Origin: an uncultured Leptolinea sp.
GTDB taxonomy: Bacteria; Chloroflexota; Anaerolineae; Anaerolineales; Anaerolineaceae
DNA: 64,000 nt
NCBI GenBank assembly: GCA_903828565.1
Contig: CAIKMQ010000003.1
Span: 124,001 to 188,000, forward strand
Direction of reading: 5' to 3'
Positions 8,108 to 16,407 of the stretch are shown piece after piece. Below the pieces are notes generated by a model. The model saw nothing but the letters and a program-made list of their open reading frames with translations, searched no databases and was not told the origin of the DNA. The position numbers and the translations under genes are program-made. The number at the start of each line of letters is the position of its first letter. The stretch's first letter is position 1.

Positions 8108-8892
8108 TGCTGGTTGTATTAAATAAGCACAGATTCTGGTTCGTTGCTCTCACCGCCATCATTGCGCTGGTTGTGTGGCAGGCGGTAGCGTGGATCTGGC
8201 GGCTGCCGGCGTTCATCCTTCCCACCCCCTTTCAGGTGGCAGCCCGTTTCTGGCAGGCGTTGATGGATGGCAGCCTGATCCGCCATCTGTTGATCACCCT
8301 GATTGAAGTACTGGCCGGTCTGACTGCAGGCGTGGGGTTTGCCACACTTACCGGGTACTGGCTTGCCAAGTCACGCCCAGCGGAACGATTGCTTTCCCCT
8401 TACCTGGTAGCCAGCCAGGCGCTGCCGATGGTCGCCATCGCACCGCTGCTGATCATCTGGTTCGGTTCGGGGCTGGTCTCCAAAATCCTGATCTGCACGC
8501 TGACGGTCTTCTTTCCCATACTGATCAACACCATCGTTGGTGTGCGGGCGGTACCTGAAAGCCTGCGGGAGTTGGTGCGCAGCCTGCATGCCACACCTGC
8601 CCAAACCCTGCGATATCTTGAAGTCCCCGCAGCGCTGCCGGTATTCCTCGGTGGATTGCGGGTCGGCGCCACGTTGTCAGTGATCGGCGCTGTGGTCGGT
8701 GAGTTCGTTGGCTCAGACCGCGGGCTGGGCTTCCTCATCAACGTCGGCCGGGGGCAATATGATACAGCGCTGGTCTTTGCCACCATTCTTACACTGATAG
8801 CTCTTGCCCTGTCCCTTTACTATTCCGTGGTACTGCTGGAAAAACTCACATTGCGCTGGAATAGGAATTATTCATCCCAATCAAGGAGTTGA
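8107..8892 (+). CDS. ribX: Riboflavin ABC transporter permease (RibX type)
   Basis: This is a BPD-type inner-membrane permease of the SsuC/TauC/ThiX class with about six hydrophobic helices. The EAA-like loop is near ESLRELVRSLHATPAQTLRYLEVPAALPVFLGGLRVG. No ATG exists near the N-terminus. The reading frame continues upstream into the riboswitch, but the most sensible start is TTG 8107 (or CTG 8110), giving about 261 residues; the start is uncertain. Control by the FMN riboswitch and the adjacent binding protein and ATPase argue for riboflavin as substrate, as described for RibXY in Chloroflexi. It is followed after 2 bases by the binding-protein ATG. Confidence 0.85.
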   Translation: MLVVLNKHRFWFVALTAIIALVVWQAVAWIWRLPAFILPTPFQVAARFWQALMDGSLIRHLLITLIEVLAGLTAGVGFATLTGYWLAKSRPAERLLSPYLVASQALPMVAIAPLLIIWFGSGLVSKILICTLTVFFPILINTIVGVRAVPESLRELVRSLHATPAQTLRYLEVPAALPVFLGGLRVGATLSVIGAVVGEFVGSDRGLGFLINVGRGQYDTALVFATILTLIALALSLYYSVVLLEKLTLRWNRNYSSQSRS

Positions 8893-8894
8893 TC

Positions 8895-9875
8895 ATGTTT
8901 CTCAGGAAGACCGCTCTCATTCTCATTGTGCTGACCCTCGGTTTGACCGGATGTGCCCTGGCAGCTCCCTCCTCCCCTGCCAGCTTAACACCTGTTTCGC
9001 TGCCGCTAGGGTATGTCCCCAATGTCCAGTTCGCCCCCCTGTACGTCGCCATGGAAAAGGGTTACTTCAAAGACGCCGGTATCGACCTGACATTGGATTA
9101 CAGCTTTGAAACAGATGCCATGGCTCTGGTTGGCGCGAATAAATTGCAGTTTGCCATGGTATCCGGTGAGCAGGTATTGCTGGCCCGCGCACAGGCTTTG
9201 CCGGTGGTATATATCTCTGCCTGGTATCAGGATTTTCCGGTGGGTATCGTTTCGCTGACATCCGCGGGTATTACCAGCCCGGCAGACCTCAAAGGTAAAT
9301 CTATCGGAGTGCCGGTACTATCCGGTGCCAGCTATATCGGATTGCGCGCATTGCTCTCAGCCGGCGGATTGGAAGAAAAGGATGTGAACATCCAGGTCGT
9401 TGGCTTCAACCAGGTGGAGGCGCTTGTCTCCGGACAAGTGGATGCGGCTGTAGTGTATGTGGCCAATGAACCTGTGCAGCTGAAAGCCCGCGGGTATGAT
9501 ATTCAAGTGCTGCGTGTAGCAGATTACATGGAACTTGTATCCAATGGCCTTGTGACCAACGAAACTACCCTGGCGGCGAACCCCGCACTGGCTGCAGCCC
9601 TGGCAGCTGCCATCCAGAAGGGAATCGTTTACACGGCTGCGCACCCCGAAGAAGCCTATGAGATCAGCAAGCAATATGTCGAAAACCTGGCGCAGGCTGA
9701 CGCAGCCACGCAGCAGGCTGTCTTGGCCGAATCCATTGGGATGTGGCAGATCGAAAAACCCGGCTATACTTCACCGGCCTCCTGGCAGAACATGGCGGAT
9801 GTCCTCACAGGCATGGGCATGCTACCGAATGCTTCCGGTCTGGAACAGGCCTATACCAACCAATTTAGCCAGTAA
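8895..9875 (+). CDS. ribY: Riboflavin-binding lipoprotein (RibY, NMT1/THI5-like)
   Basis: The product has about 326 residues. A lipoprotein signal with lipobox LTGC ends near residue 19, followed by a Ser/Pro-rich tether. The mature part is an NMT1/THI5-like periplasmic-binding fold (VSLPLGYVPNVQFAPLYVAMEKGYFKDAGID, LKGKSIGVP, GQVDAAVVY). ATG 8895 is chosen over TTG 8889 because AAGGAG lies 6 bases upstream. The family also binds thiamine-pyrimidine precursors and sulfonates, but the FMN riboswitch at the head of the operon supports riboflavin. Its stop codon overlaps the ATPase ATG (TAATG). Confidence 0.88.
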   Translation: MFLRKTALILIVLTLGLTGCALAAPSSPASLTPVSLPLGYVPNVQFAPLYVAMEKGYFKDAGIDLTLDYSFETDAMALVGANKLQFAMVSGEQVLLARAQALPVVYISAWYQDFPVGIVSLTSAGITSPADLKGKSIGVPVLSGASYIGLRALLSAGGLEEKDVNIQVVGFNQVEALVSGQVDAAVVYVANEPVQLKARGYDIQVLRVADYMELVSNGLVTNETTLAANPALAAALAAAIQKGIVYTAAHPEEAYEISKQYVENLAQADAATQQAVLAESIGMWQIEKPGYTSPASWQNMADVLTGMGMLPNASGLEQAYTNQFSQ

Positions 9876-10636
9876 TGGAACCGATCCTGCTCTGCCGCCA
9901 TGTGACACACACCTTCCCGGATGGGAACGGTGGATTGCAGGCATTGAACGATCTCTCGTTTGATGTTTGTCCGCAGGAGTTTGTGTGTGTCCTCGGCCCA
10001 TCCGGTTGCGGTAAGACCACCCTGTTGCGTTTACTGGCCGGGCTGCTGTCACCGACCGGCGGACAGGTTCTTTTTCAGGGCCAACCGGCGTCCGCAGCGC
10101 GCACGGGCTTTGTCTTTCAAAGTGCCAACCTGATGCCATGGCGGACTGTACTGCAAAATATCCTGCTCCCGCTGGAACTGGCAGGCGGGGTGGATGATAC
10201 CGGCCGCCGCGAAGCAGCGGCGTTGATCGAACTGGTCGGCCTTTCAGGTTTTGAGCAAGCCTGGCCGGCCGACCTCTCGGGAGGCATGGCACAGCGTGTC
10301 GCCATCGCCCGGGCACTCATCCATGATCCGGATATCCTGCTGCTGGATGAACCATTTGGCGCGTTGGATGCCCTGACACGTGACCGCATGGGCAGCGAAC
10401 TGCTGCGCATCTGGCAGGCACAACGCAAGACGGTCGTGATGGTCACTCACTCCATCAGTGAGGCAGTATTACTGGCAGACCGTGTGCTGGTGCTTACCCC
10501 GCGGCCGGGTACCCTGGCTGTGGATCAGAAAATCGCCCTTCCCCGACCCCGGGTGGAAGAAATGCGCTATTCAGCAGATTTTGGCCGCCTGGCCCGGGAG
10601 ATCAAAGGGGCCATTAGCAGTTTACCATTCAGTTAG
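9875..10636 (+). CDS. ABC transporter ATP-binding protein of the riboflavin importer
   Basis: This 253-residue ATPase energises the RibX/RibY importer. Walker A is GPSGCGKTT, the signature is LSGGMAQR, Walker B is ILLLDEPFGALDALTR and the switch histidine is in VMVTHSISEA. It resembles the SsuB/TauB subfamily. The start overlaps the ribY stop by one base, so translation is coupled. No further gene follows closely: about 100 bases containing a new -10 box separate it from the AGPS-like gene. Confidence 0.92.
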   Translation: MEPILLCRHVTHTFPDGNGGLQALNDLSFDVCPQEFVCVLGPSGCGKTTLLRLLAGLLSPTGGQVLFQGQPASAARTGFVFQSANLMPWRTVLQNILLPLELAGGVDDTGRREAAALIELVGLSGFEQAWPADLSGGMAQRVAIARALIHDPDILLLDEPFGALDALTRDRMGSELLRIWQAQRKTVVMVTHSISEAVLLADRVLVLTPRPGTLAVDQKIALPRPRVEEMRYSADFGRLAREIKGAISSLPFS

Positions 10637-10743
10637 GCACACTTCTATTCCTGTTTATTCCCTGTTTATTTTTATCTAGAAATCAGGTAAGCAACCTCTT
10701 TCCACCTATATAATAAGAGCATCCCTGTTTGTGGAGGCTGCTC

Positions 10744-12330
10744 ATGAAACGCTGGAATGGCTGGGGTAATACTGCAACAGATTACCCCCTGGCAGAAAGC
10801 GCGCGGGATTTCCTGCGTGGTGTCGTCGGACCGGGGGAAGTGATCCCCGATGCAACCTATGAACAGGTACTTACCAGCGCTCCTCCAGGAAGGATCCCCC
10901 CTCATCCCCTGCTGAAAACCGATGCACCGGAACGCCTGTCCCACAGCCTGGGGCAGAGCCTGTCTGACTGGCTGGCTTTACGCCATGGCCGGGTTACCCG
11001 TTTTACCGACGCGGTTGCATACCCGAATGACCGGGTTCAGGTGGCAGAGCTGATCGCCCTGGCACGCAGCAAAGGCTGGGTGGTCGTCCCTTACGGCGGT
11101 GGCAGCAGTGTGCTCGGCCATCTCACCCCTGCCAAAGAGTTGCCGACACTGACGATAGACCTGGGCCGGATGGATCGGCTGATGGACCTGAACGAACACA
11201 GCCATACCGCCAGGCTCGAAGCGGGCGTGGCAGGCCCGCAGGTGGAGGAGCTGCTGAATGCCCGCGGATACACGCTGGGGCACTTTCCACAGAGTTTCGA
11301 GTACTCCACAGTGGGAGGGTGGGTTGCCACACGTTCGGTGGGGCAGCAGTCTTACCGCTACGGCCGGGTGGATGAAATGTTGATCGGGTGTGACCTGGAG
11401 ACACCTGCCGGTCCGTGGAATCTTCCAGCCATCCCCGCGAGCGCGGCAGGCCCGGATATACGCCAGCTGGTTCTGGGCAGCGAAGGCCGCCTGGGTGTGA
11501 TCACGTCGGCTGTACTGCGGGTTCACCCGCTGCCTGAAGAGGAACGGTTTCTGGCTATTTTCTTTCCCGACTGGCAGCATGGCGCTGACGCCGCCCGCGA
11601 GATCACACAGCACGAAATCCCTGTTTCCATGCTGCGCCTGGCAGATGCCACCGAAACCATGACGACCTTGCAGTTGGCCGGTAAGCCCCGCCTGACCGAC
11701 CTGGCCAATAACGGACTGAAGTTAATTGGCATGGGGGGTGAAAAGACCCTGCTAATCTATGGATTGACCGGTACTGAAAGCAATTGCCGCCAAACATACC
11801 GGCAAGTTCAATCTGTCGCCCGCCGGCACGGCGGTTTCGCCGTGGATTTCTTTATCGGGCATACCTGGCAGAAATCACGGTTCCTAACTCCTTACCTGCG
11901 TAATACCCTGTGGGAAGCCGGCTACGCGTTGGATACACTGGAAACCTGCCTGGATTGGAACCGGGCTCTGCCCTGCATTGCTGCCATCAAACAGGCGATC
12001 ACTGCCGCAGTGGCGGAAGGCGGGGAACGAAGCCTGGTCTTTGGCCATCTTTCACATATGTACCCGGAGGGTGCCAGTTGCTATGTCACATACCTGTGGC
12101 GCCGCTCCGCCGACCCGGAAGGAACGCTGGCAACCTGGAAGCGGATCAAAGCCGCAGCCAGTGGTGTGATCGTTGCCCATGGAGGTACCATCAGCCACCA
12201 GCACGGTGTCGGTACCGATCACAAACCCTGGCTGGAAGCAGAAAAAGGCCGGTTGGGGTTGGAACTGCTGAAAGCAGCCGCGCATACCGCGGATCCGCTG
12301 GGTATGATGAACCCGGGCAAATTGATCTAG
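10744..12330 (+). CDS. FAD-linked oxidase, alkyl-DHAP synthase (AGPS)-like
   Basis: This 528-residue protein has the PCMH/FAD-binding-4 fold: VVVPYGGGSSVLGHL near residue 115, then HFPQSFEYSTVGGWVATRSVGQQSYRYG and LVLGSEGRLGVITSAVLRVHPLPEE. The C-terminal half ends in GTISHQHGVGTDHKPWL. This pattern matches the alkyldihydroxyacetonephosphate-synthase branch, where the equivalent loop normally has three His; here the middle one is Gln. ATG 10744 is preferred over TTG 10729 because GGAGG lies 6 bases before it. A TATAAT at 10709-10714 may be its promoter. It is followed 8 bases later by a GlpD-like gene, suggesting a glycerol-3-phosphate or ether-lipid pathway. Confidence 0.82.
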   Translation: MKRWNGWGNTATDYPLAESARDFLRGVVGPGEVIPDATYEQVLTSAPPGRIPPHPLLKTDAPERLSHSLGQSLSDWLALRHGRVTRFTDAVAYPNDRVQVAELIALARSKGWVVVPYGGGSSVLGHLTPAKELPTLTIDLGRMDRLMDLNEHSHTARLEAGVAGPQVEELLNARGYTLGHFPQSFEYSTVGGWVATRSVGQQSYRYGRVDEMLIGCDLETPAGPWNLPAIPASAAGPDIRQLVLGSEGRLGVITSAVLRVHPLPEEERFLAIFFPDWQHGADAAREITQHEIPVSMLRLADATETMTTLQLAGKPRLTDLANNGLKLIGMGGEKTLLIYGLTGTESNCRQTYRQVQSVARRHGGFAVDFFIGHTWQKSRFLTPYLRNTLWEAGYALDTLETCLDWNRALPCIAAIKQAITAAVAEGGERSLVFGHLSHMYPEGASCYVTYLWRRSADPEGTLATWKRIKAAASGVIVAHGGTISHQHGVGTDHKPWLEAEKGRLGLELLKAAAHTADPLGMMNPGKLI

Positions 12331-12338
12331 GAGGCCGC

Positions 12339-13928
12339 GTGTATCTTCCTTCACAGAGAAATGAATACTGGGATTCCCTCTCGCAACCCTGGGACGTGCT
12401 GGTGATCGGAGGCGGCATCACCGGTGCGGGCATTTTCAATCTGGCTGCCCGCAATGGTTTACGCACATTGCTGGTGGAAGCGGGTGATTACGCTTCCGGG
12501 ACCTCAAGCCGCAGTTCCAAGCTGGTGCACGGTGGTTTCCGCTACTTGAAAAATCGGCAGTTCAGCGTAACGCGCGAATCCGTACGGGAACGCGAACGCC
12601 TGCTGCGTCAGGCTCCTGGCCTGGTCACCCCGCTGCAATTCCTATTACCCAACCTGGGTTTCAGCCGAGGAACAGATGAGATGTTCCGGGTTGGTGTGCT
12701 GATGTATGACCTGCTGGCTCCCAAGTGGGCGCATGGCAGCCTCTCTCGCGCCCGGGCAAGTGCTCTTTGTCCGCAGTTGACCAACCCCAAGCTTTCGGGG
12801 GGATATTACTACTACGATGCTGAGGTGGATGATTGCCGCCTGGTATTGCGGGTGTTGCAGGAAGGTTGCGCGGCTGGTGGAACAGCGCTCAATTATGTGC
12901 GTGCCACCTCCCTGCTCTTCCAAGCAGATGGCCAGGTAGCCGGGGTTGCACTGAAGGATGTTTCACCTGAAGGCAATCACCGTGAACTGGAAGTAAAAGC
13001 CCGGGTAGTGATTAATGCCACCGGGCCGTGGACGGACACCTTGCGGGGGCAGGTGGGGCAGGAAGCGCGCATCCGTAAACAACGCGGCAGCCATCTTTTC
13101 CTGCCCTTCGACCGCCTGCCGCTGACCCGCGCCATTACATTGCTGCATCCGCGCGATAAACGCGCCATGTTTGTCTTTCCCTGGGAAGGCGTGACAATCA
13201 TTGGTACGACCGATCTGGATCACCCGCCGGAAATGGAAAAGGCGCACCCTGAACCTGTGATCACCACGCCCGAAGTGGATTATATGCTGGAAGCGTTGGA
13301 TTACCTCTTCCCTGCCAGCAGGTTGGGGCGCGAAGACATCCTTTCCACCATGGCAGGATTACGCCCAATCGTCACAAGCGGTGAAAATAATCCGTCGCGT
13401 GAATCGCGCAAGCATGCCCTGTGGGTGGACCGCGGCCTGGTCACGATCACTGGCGGCAAGTTGACCACCTACCGGGTGATGGCTCGGGAAGCGCTGGCGG
13501 CAAGCCTTCCGTTGTTGGCAGGCCGGAAGAGTATTGAAACGCACCTGCCGGTGTTGATCCCGCCCACGGGGGGTTTTCCGGCGGGCATGCCGGCAGAGAT
13601 CACTGGCAGGCTGGCGGCGCGTTTCGGTTGGGAAGGCAGCCGCATCGCCCGCGAGTACCCGGCAGAGGAGATGGAATTACTGCCACCACTGCCAGCCATA
13701 AAAACAGAAATCCGTTTTGCCGCCCGCGAAGAAGGCGTGCAGCACCTGGATGACCTGATGCTGAGGCGTACCCGCCTGGGGATCACCTTGCCAGGTGGCG
13801 GGCGTGACCTTCTACCTGAGATACGCAAAATGGCTCAGGGCGAATTAGGTTGGAGTGACGAGCGTTGGTCGAATGAAGAGAAACGATACCTATCCCTCTG
13901 GCAGGAATGCTATTCTCTGCCGAATTGA
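12339..13928 (+). CDS. glpD: FAD-dependent glycerol-3-phosphate dehydrogenase (GlpD family)
   Basis: The product is about 529 residues. The N-terminal dinucleotide-binding motif is DVLVIGGGITGAGIFNLAARNG, followed by the GlpD signature GTSSRSSKLVHGGFRYL. Further landmarks are INATGPWTD, RKQRGSHLFLP, FVFPWEGVTIIGTTD and STMAGLRPIV. The usual C-terminal helical domain (about residues 405-520) is present. The open frame extends upstream to 11910 inside the AGPS-like gene, but GTG 12339 with AGGAGG directly in front is the credible start. The enzyme oxidises glycerol-3-phosphate to DHAP at the membrane. It is followed by an FGGY kinase. Confidence 0.92.
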   Translation: MYLPSQRNEYWDSLSQPWDVLVIGGGITGAGIFNLAARNGLRTLLVEAGDYASGTSSRSSKLVHGGFRYLKNRQFSVTRESVRERERLLRQAPGLVTPLQFLLPNLGFSRGTDEMFRVGVLMYDLLAPKWAHGSLSRARASALCPQLTNPKLSGGYYYYDAEVDDCRLVLRVLQEGCAAGGTALNYVRATSLLFQADGQVAGVALKDVSPEGNHRELEVKARVVINATGPWTDTLRGQVGQEARIRKQRGSHLFLPFDRLPLTRAITLLHPRDKRAMFVFPWEGVTIIGTTDLDHPPEMEKAHPEPVITTPEVDYMLEALDYLFPASRLGREDILSTMAGLRPIVTSGENNPSRESRKHALWVDRGLVTITGGKLTTYRVMAREALAASLPLLAGRKSIETHLPVLIPPTGGFPAGMPAEITGRLAARFGWEGSRIAREYPAEEMELLPPLPAIKTEIRFAAREEGVQHLDDLMLRRTRLGITLPGGGRDLLPEIRKMAQGELGWSDERWSNEEKRYLSLWQECYSLPN

Positions 13929-13942
13929 CCCAAGGAGGTAAT

Positions 13943-15505
13943 ATGCCCGGTGACTGGATTTTAGCAATTGATCACGGAACGCAGAGCGCGCGTGCCATTA
14001 TTTTTGACCTGCATGGCAACCTGCTGTTTAAAGCCCGTGTGCCGTTGCCGGAATATATATCGACTGAACCTGGCATGTCTGAGCAAGAGCCTGAAATTTT
14101 CTGGCAGGTCGTGTGTGAGGCTTGCCAGAAATTGTGGGCTATGCCCGGGGTGGATAAGAAAAGGCTGGCTGGCCTGGCGATTACCACCCAACGATCCACG
14201 GTCATTTGTTTGGGTGCAGATGGAAAGCCGGTGCGGCGCGCCATCACCTGGATGGATAACCGCCGGGCTTTTGGGTTGAAACCGGTCAGCGGACTCTGGG
14301 GGGTTCTTTTCGCGCTCTCCGGTATGTCATCCACTGTGGCTTACCTGCAGACGGAAGCTGAATGTAATTACATCCGTTTATATGAGCCGGAAATCTGGAA
14401 AAAAACAGCCAAATTCCTGCTGCTCTCGGGGTATCTAACCTATCGCATGACCGGCAGCCTGATCGATTCCACCGGCTGTCAGGTGGGCTACATCCCCTTC
14501 GATTACAAGGCCAAACGCTGGTCTTCGGCCATGGACTGGAAGTGGCAGGCGGTGCCAATGGATCACAGCCAGCTCCCCGACCTGGTTCCGCCCGCCGCGC
14601 GCCTGGGTGAGGTCTCGCGCGAGGCCAGCCTGGCGACAGGTATTCCCGCGGGGCTTCCGGTGATTGCTTCAGCGGCTGATAAAGCCACCGAAGTGATTGG
14701 CGCGGGCTGCCTTGAACCGCATGTCGCGTGCGTCAGCTACGGTACCACCGCTACGATCAATACAACCCATCGCAAGTATGTGGAGGTGATTCCCCTGATC
14801 CCGCCGTACCCGTCCGCGGTGCCGGATGCCTACAGCCTGGAAAGCCAGGTGACCCGTGGGTACTGGATGGTATCGTGGTTCAAACAGCAATTTGGGGGAA
14901 TGGAACAACAGGAGGCCGAGAAACGGGGCGTGGAAGCGGAACTATTACTGGAAGAACTGGTGGCCGGTATTCCACCGGGATCACTGGGTTTGATGCTTCA
15001 GCCCTTCTGGTCTCCCGGGTTGAAATACCCCGGGCCGGAAGCCAAGGGTGCCATCCTCGGGTTTGGGGATGTACATGGCAAAGCCCATGTCTATAAAGCT
15101 ATTCTCGAAGGGATTGCCTACGCCTTGCGGGAAGGGGCGCTGCGCACCGAGAAACGCAGCGGAGTGCGCATCCGCGAGATCCGTGTGGCGGGGGGCGGCA
15201 GCCAATCTGAGACTGCCATGCAGCTCACCGCGGACGTGTTTGGCATACCTGCAGCCCGCCCGCATGTCTACGAGGCATCCGGCCTTGGGGCTGCCATTGA
15301 TGCTGCGGTCGGCCTGGGGCTCTATGAGGACTTTGCAGGTGCGATCGCAGGCATGACCCGTGTGGCGCGCGTATATGAACCGGATCCATCAGCCAGCCGC
15401 ATTTATGATGAACTCTTCCAGCGGGTATATTTAAAGATGTACTCCACTCTGAAGCCTCTGTATGAGGATATTCGCAGCATTACCGGGTATCCGCCGCAGG
15501 TATAA
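13943..15505 (+). CDS. FGGY-family carbohydrate kinase (glycerol kinase-like)
   Basis: The product is about 520 residues with the two FGGY domains: AIDHGTQSARAIIFD at the N-terminus (phosphate loop), GLAITTQRST, ITWMDNRR, then SAADKATEVIGAGC and the ATP-binding IREIRVAGGGSQSETAMQLTADVFGIPAARP. Glycerol kinase, xylulokinase and related enzymes share this layout and I cannot fix the substrate. Position directly behind GlpD favours glycerol or a related polyol. ATG 13943 has AAGGAGG 6 bases upstream. A strong terminator closes the three-gene unit. Confidence 0.87.
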   Translation: MPGDWILAIDHGTQSARAIIFDLHGNLLFKARVPLPEYISTEPGMSEQEPEIFWQVVCEACQKLWAMPGVDKKRLAGLAITTQRSTVICLGADGKPVRRAITWMDNRRAFGLKPVSGLWGVLFALSGMSSTVAYLQTEAECNYIRLYEPEIWKKTAKFLLLSGYLTYRMTGSLIDSTGCQVGYIPFDYKAKRWSSAMDWKWQAVPMDHSQLPDLVPPAARLGEVSREASLATGIPAGLPVIASAADKATEVIGAGCLEPHVACVSYGTTATINTTHRKYVEVIPLIPPYPSAVPDAYSLESQVTRGYWMVSWFKQQFGGMEQQEAEKRGVEAELLLEELVAGIPPGSLGLMLQPFWSPGLKYPGPEAKGAILGFGDVHGKAHVYKAILEGIAYALREGALRTEKRSGVRIREIRVAGGGSQSETAMQLTADVFGIPAARPHVYEASGLGAAIDAAVGLGLYEDFAGAIAGMTRVARVYEPDPSASRIYDELFQRVYLKMYSTLKPLYEDIRSITGYPPQV

Positions 15506-15545
15506 CCAGCGGATCTTGGCTGTTGAGTTATTTGATTTCTGATTG

Positions 15546-15576
15546 TGCCTGAAGAGCGAGGCTCTTCAGGCATTTT
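15546..15576 (+). terminator. Strong intrinsic terminator after FGGY kinase
   Basis: TGCCTGAAGAGC (15546-15557) and GCTCTTCAGGCA (15561-15572) form a perfect 12-bp stem with a 3-base loop, then TTTT. Confidence 0.9.
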
Positions 15577-15606
15577 CACGCCTGGAGTGACTGATTGGAA
15601 CAAATA

Positions 15607-15635
15607 TTGCATTTCATCGTCTGAATGGTTAACAT
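15607..15635 (+). promoter_or_regulatory. Promoter for the SIMPL gene pair
   Basis: TTGCAT (15607-15612) and TAACAT (15630-15635) are separated by 17 bases. The -10 box is 18 bases before ATG 15654, leaving a short leader that contains GGAGG. Confidence 0.55.
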
Positions 15636-15653
15636 ACACAAATGGAGGCTTCA

Positions 15654-16397
15654 ATGAAGATTCAAAAAACGATCTATGGGATCGCGGCAACCATGCTCGT
15701 CTTCTCTCTTCTGCTTAGCGCGTCTAGTTTGAATGGCGGCGGCGGTGGTGGCGGTGGATCAGCGGATCAGCCAACGATCTCGGTAACCGGTAATGGGCGG
15801 GTGACATTAAAACCCGATATTGCCATGATCAATATCGGTGTGCACACAGAAAATGCGGATGTAACAGCTGCCCTTTCTGAGAATAACGTCAAGGCGCAAG
15901 CATTACGTGCCACCCTGGAAGAACATGGCGTTCTACCGCAGGATATTCAAACCACGAGTTTCACGGTTTATCAGAGCCAGGTGTATGGACCGATGGGTGA
16001 TGATCTGGGACTAAAATATATGGTGGATAACACCGTGTACATTACCTTGAGAGACCTTTCGCGAATGGGCGATATTTTGACCGCCGTGGTGGATAGCGGA
16101 GCGAACAACATCTATGGCATCACCTTTGATGTGTCAGACCGCACCGCAGCCCTCAGTCAGGCTCGCCTGGAAGCCATGGCAGATGCCCGTTCACAGGCGG
16201 AAGAGTTAGCCCAGGCGGTAGGCAGCTCGGTGGGGCAGGTTGTATTGATCAGCGTCTTCACCTATACACCCACTTACTACTCCCCCTATGGTTACGGGGG
16301 TGGGGGTGGAGCTGAGATGGCACCCTCTGTTCCCGTTTCCAGCGGTCAGCTGACGGTTGCTGTGGATATCTACATCACCTACGAATTAGTGAAATAG
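15654..16397 (+). CDS. Secreted SIMPL-domain (DUF541) protein, copy 1
   Basis: The product is about 247 residues. A signal peptide (to about residue 25) is followed by a Gly-run and Ser linker, then a SIMPL domain: ISVTGNGRVTLKPDIAMINIGVHTEN, repeated Ala-rich helices, QTTSFTVYQSQVYG, NTVYITLRDLSRMGDIL, NIYGITFDVSDRTA and ARLEAMADARSQAEELA. ATG 15654 is chosen over 15642 because GGAGG precedes it. SIMPL proteins are surface or periplasmic oligomers, linked in some bacteria to oxidative-stress tolerance. It sits 10 bases before a close paralogue, so the two are probably translated from one mRNA. Confidence 0.85.
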   Translation: MKIQKTIYGIAATMLVFSLLLSASSLNGGGGGGGGSADQPTISVTGNGRVTLKPDIAMINIGVHTENADVTAALSENNVKAQALRATLEEHGVLPQDIQTTSFTVYQSQVYGPMGDDLGLKYMVDNTVYITLRDLSRMGDILTAVVDSGANNIYGITFDVSDRTAALSQARLEAMADARSQAEELAQAVGSSVGQVVLISVFTYTPTYYSPYGYGGGGGAEMAPSVPVSSGQLTVAVDIYITYELVK

Positions 16398-16407
16398 AAA
16401 GGATAAA

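Noticed and set aside
11910-12338. N-terminal extension of GlpD by 143 codons
   Set aside because: It runs inside the AGPS-like gene in another frame; the GTG at 12339 has an excellent ribosome-binding site and GlpD homology begins there.
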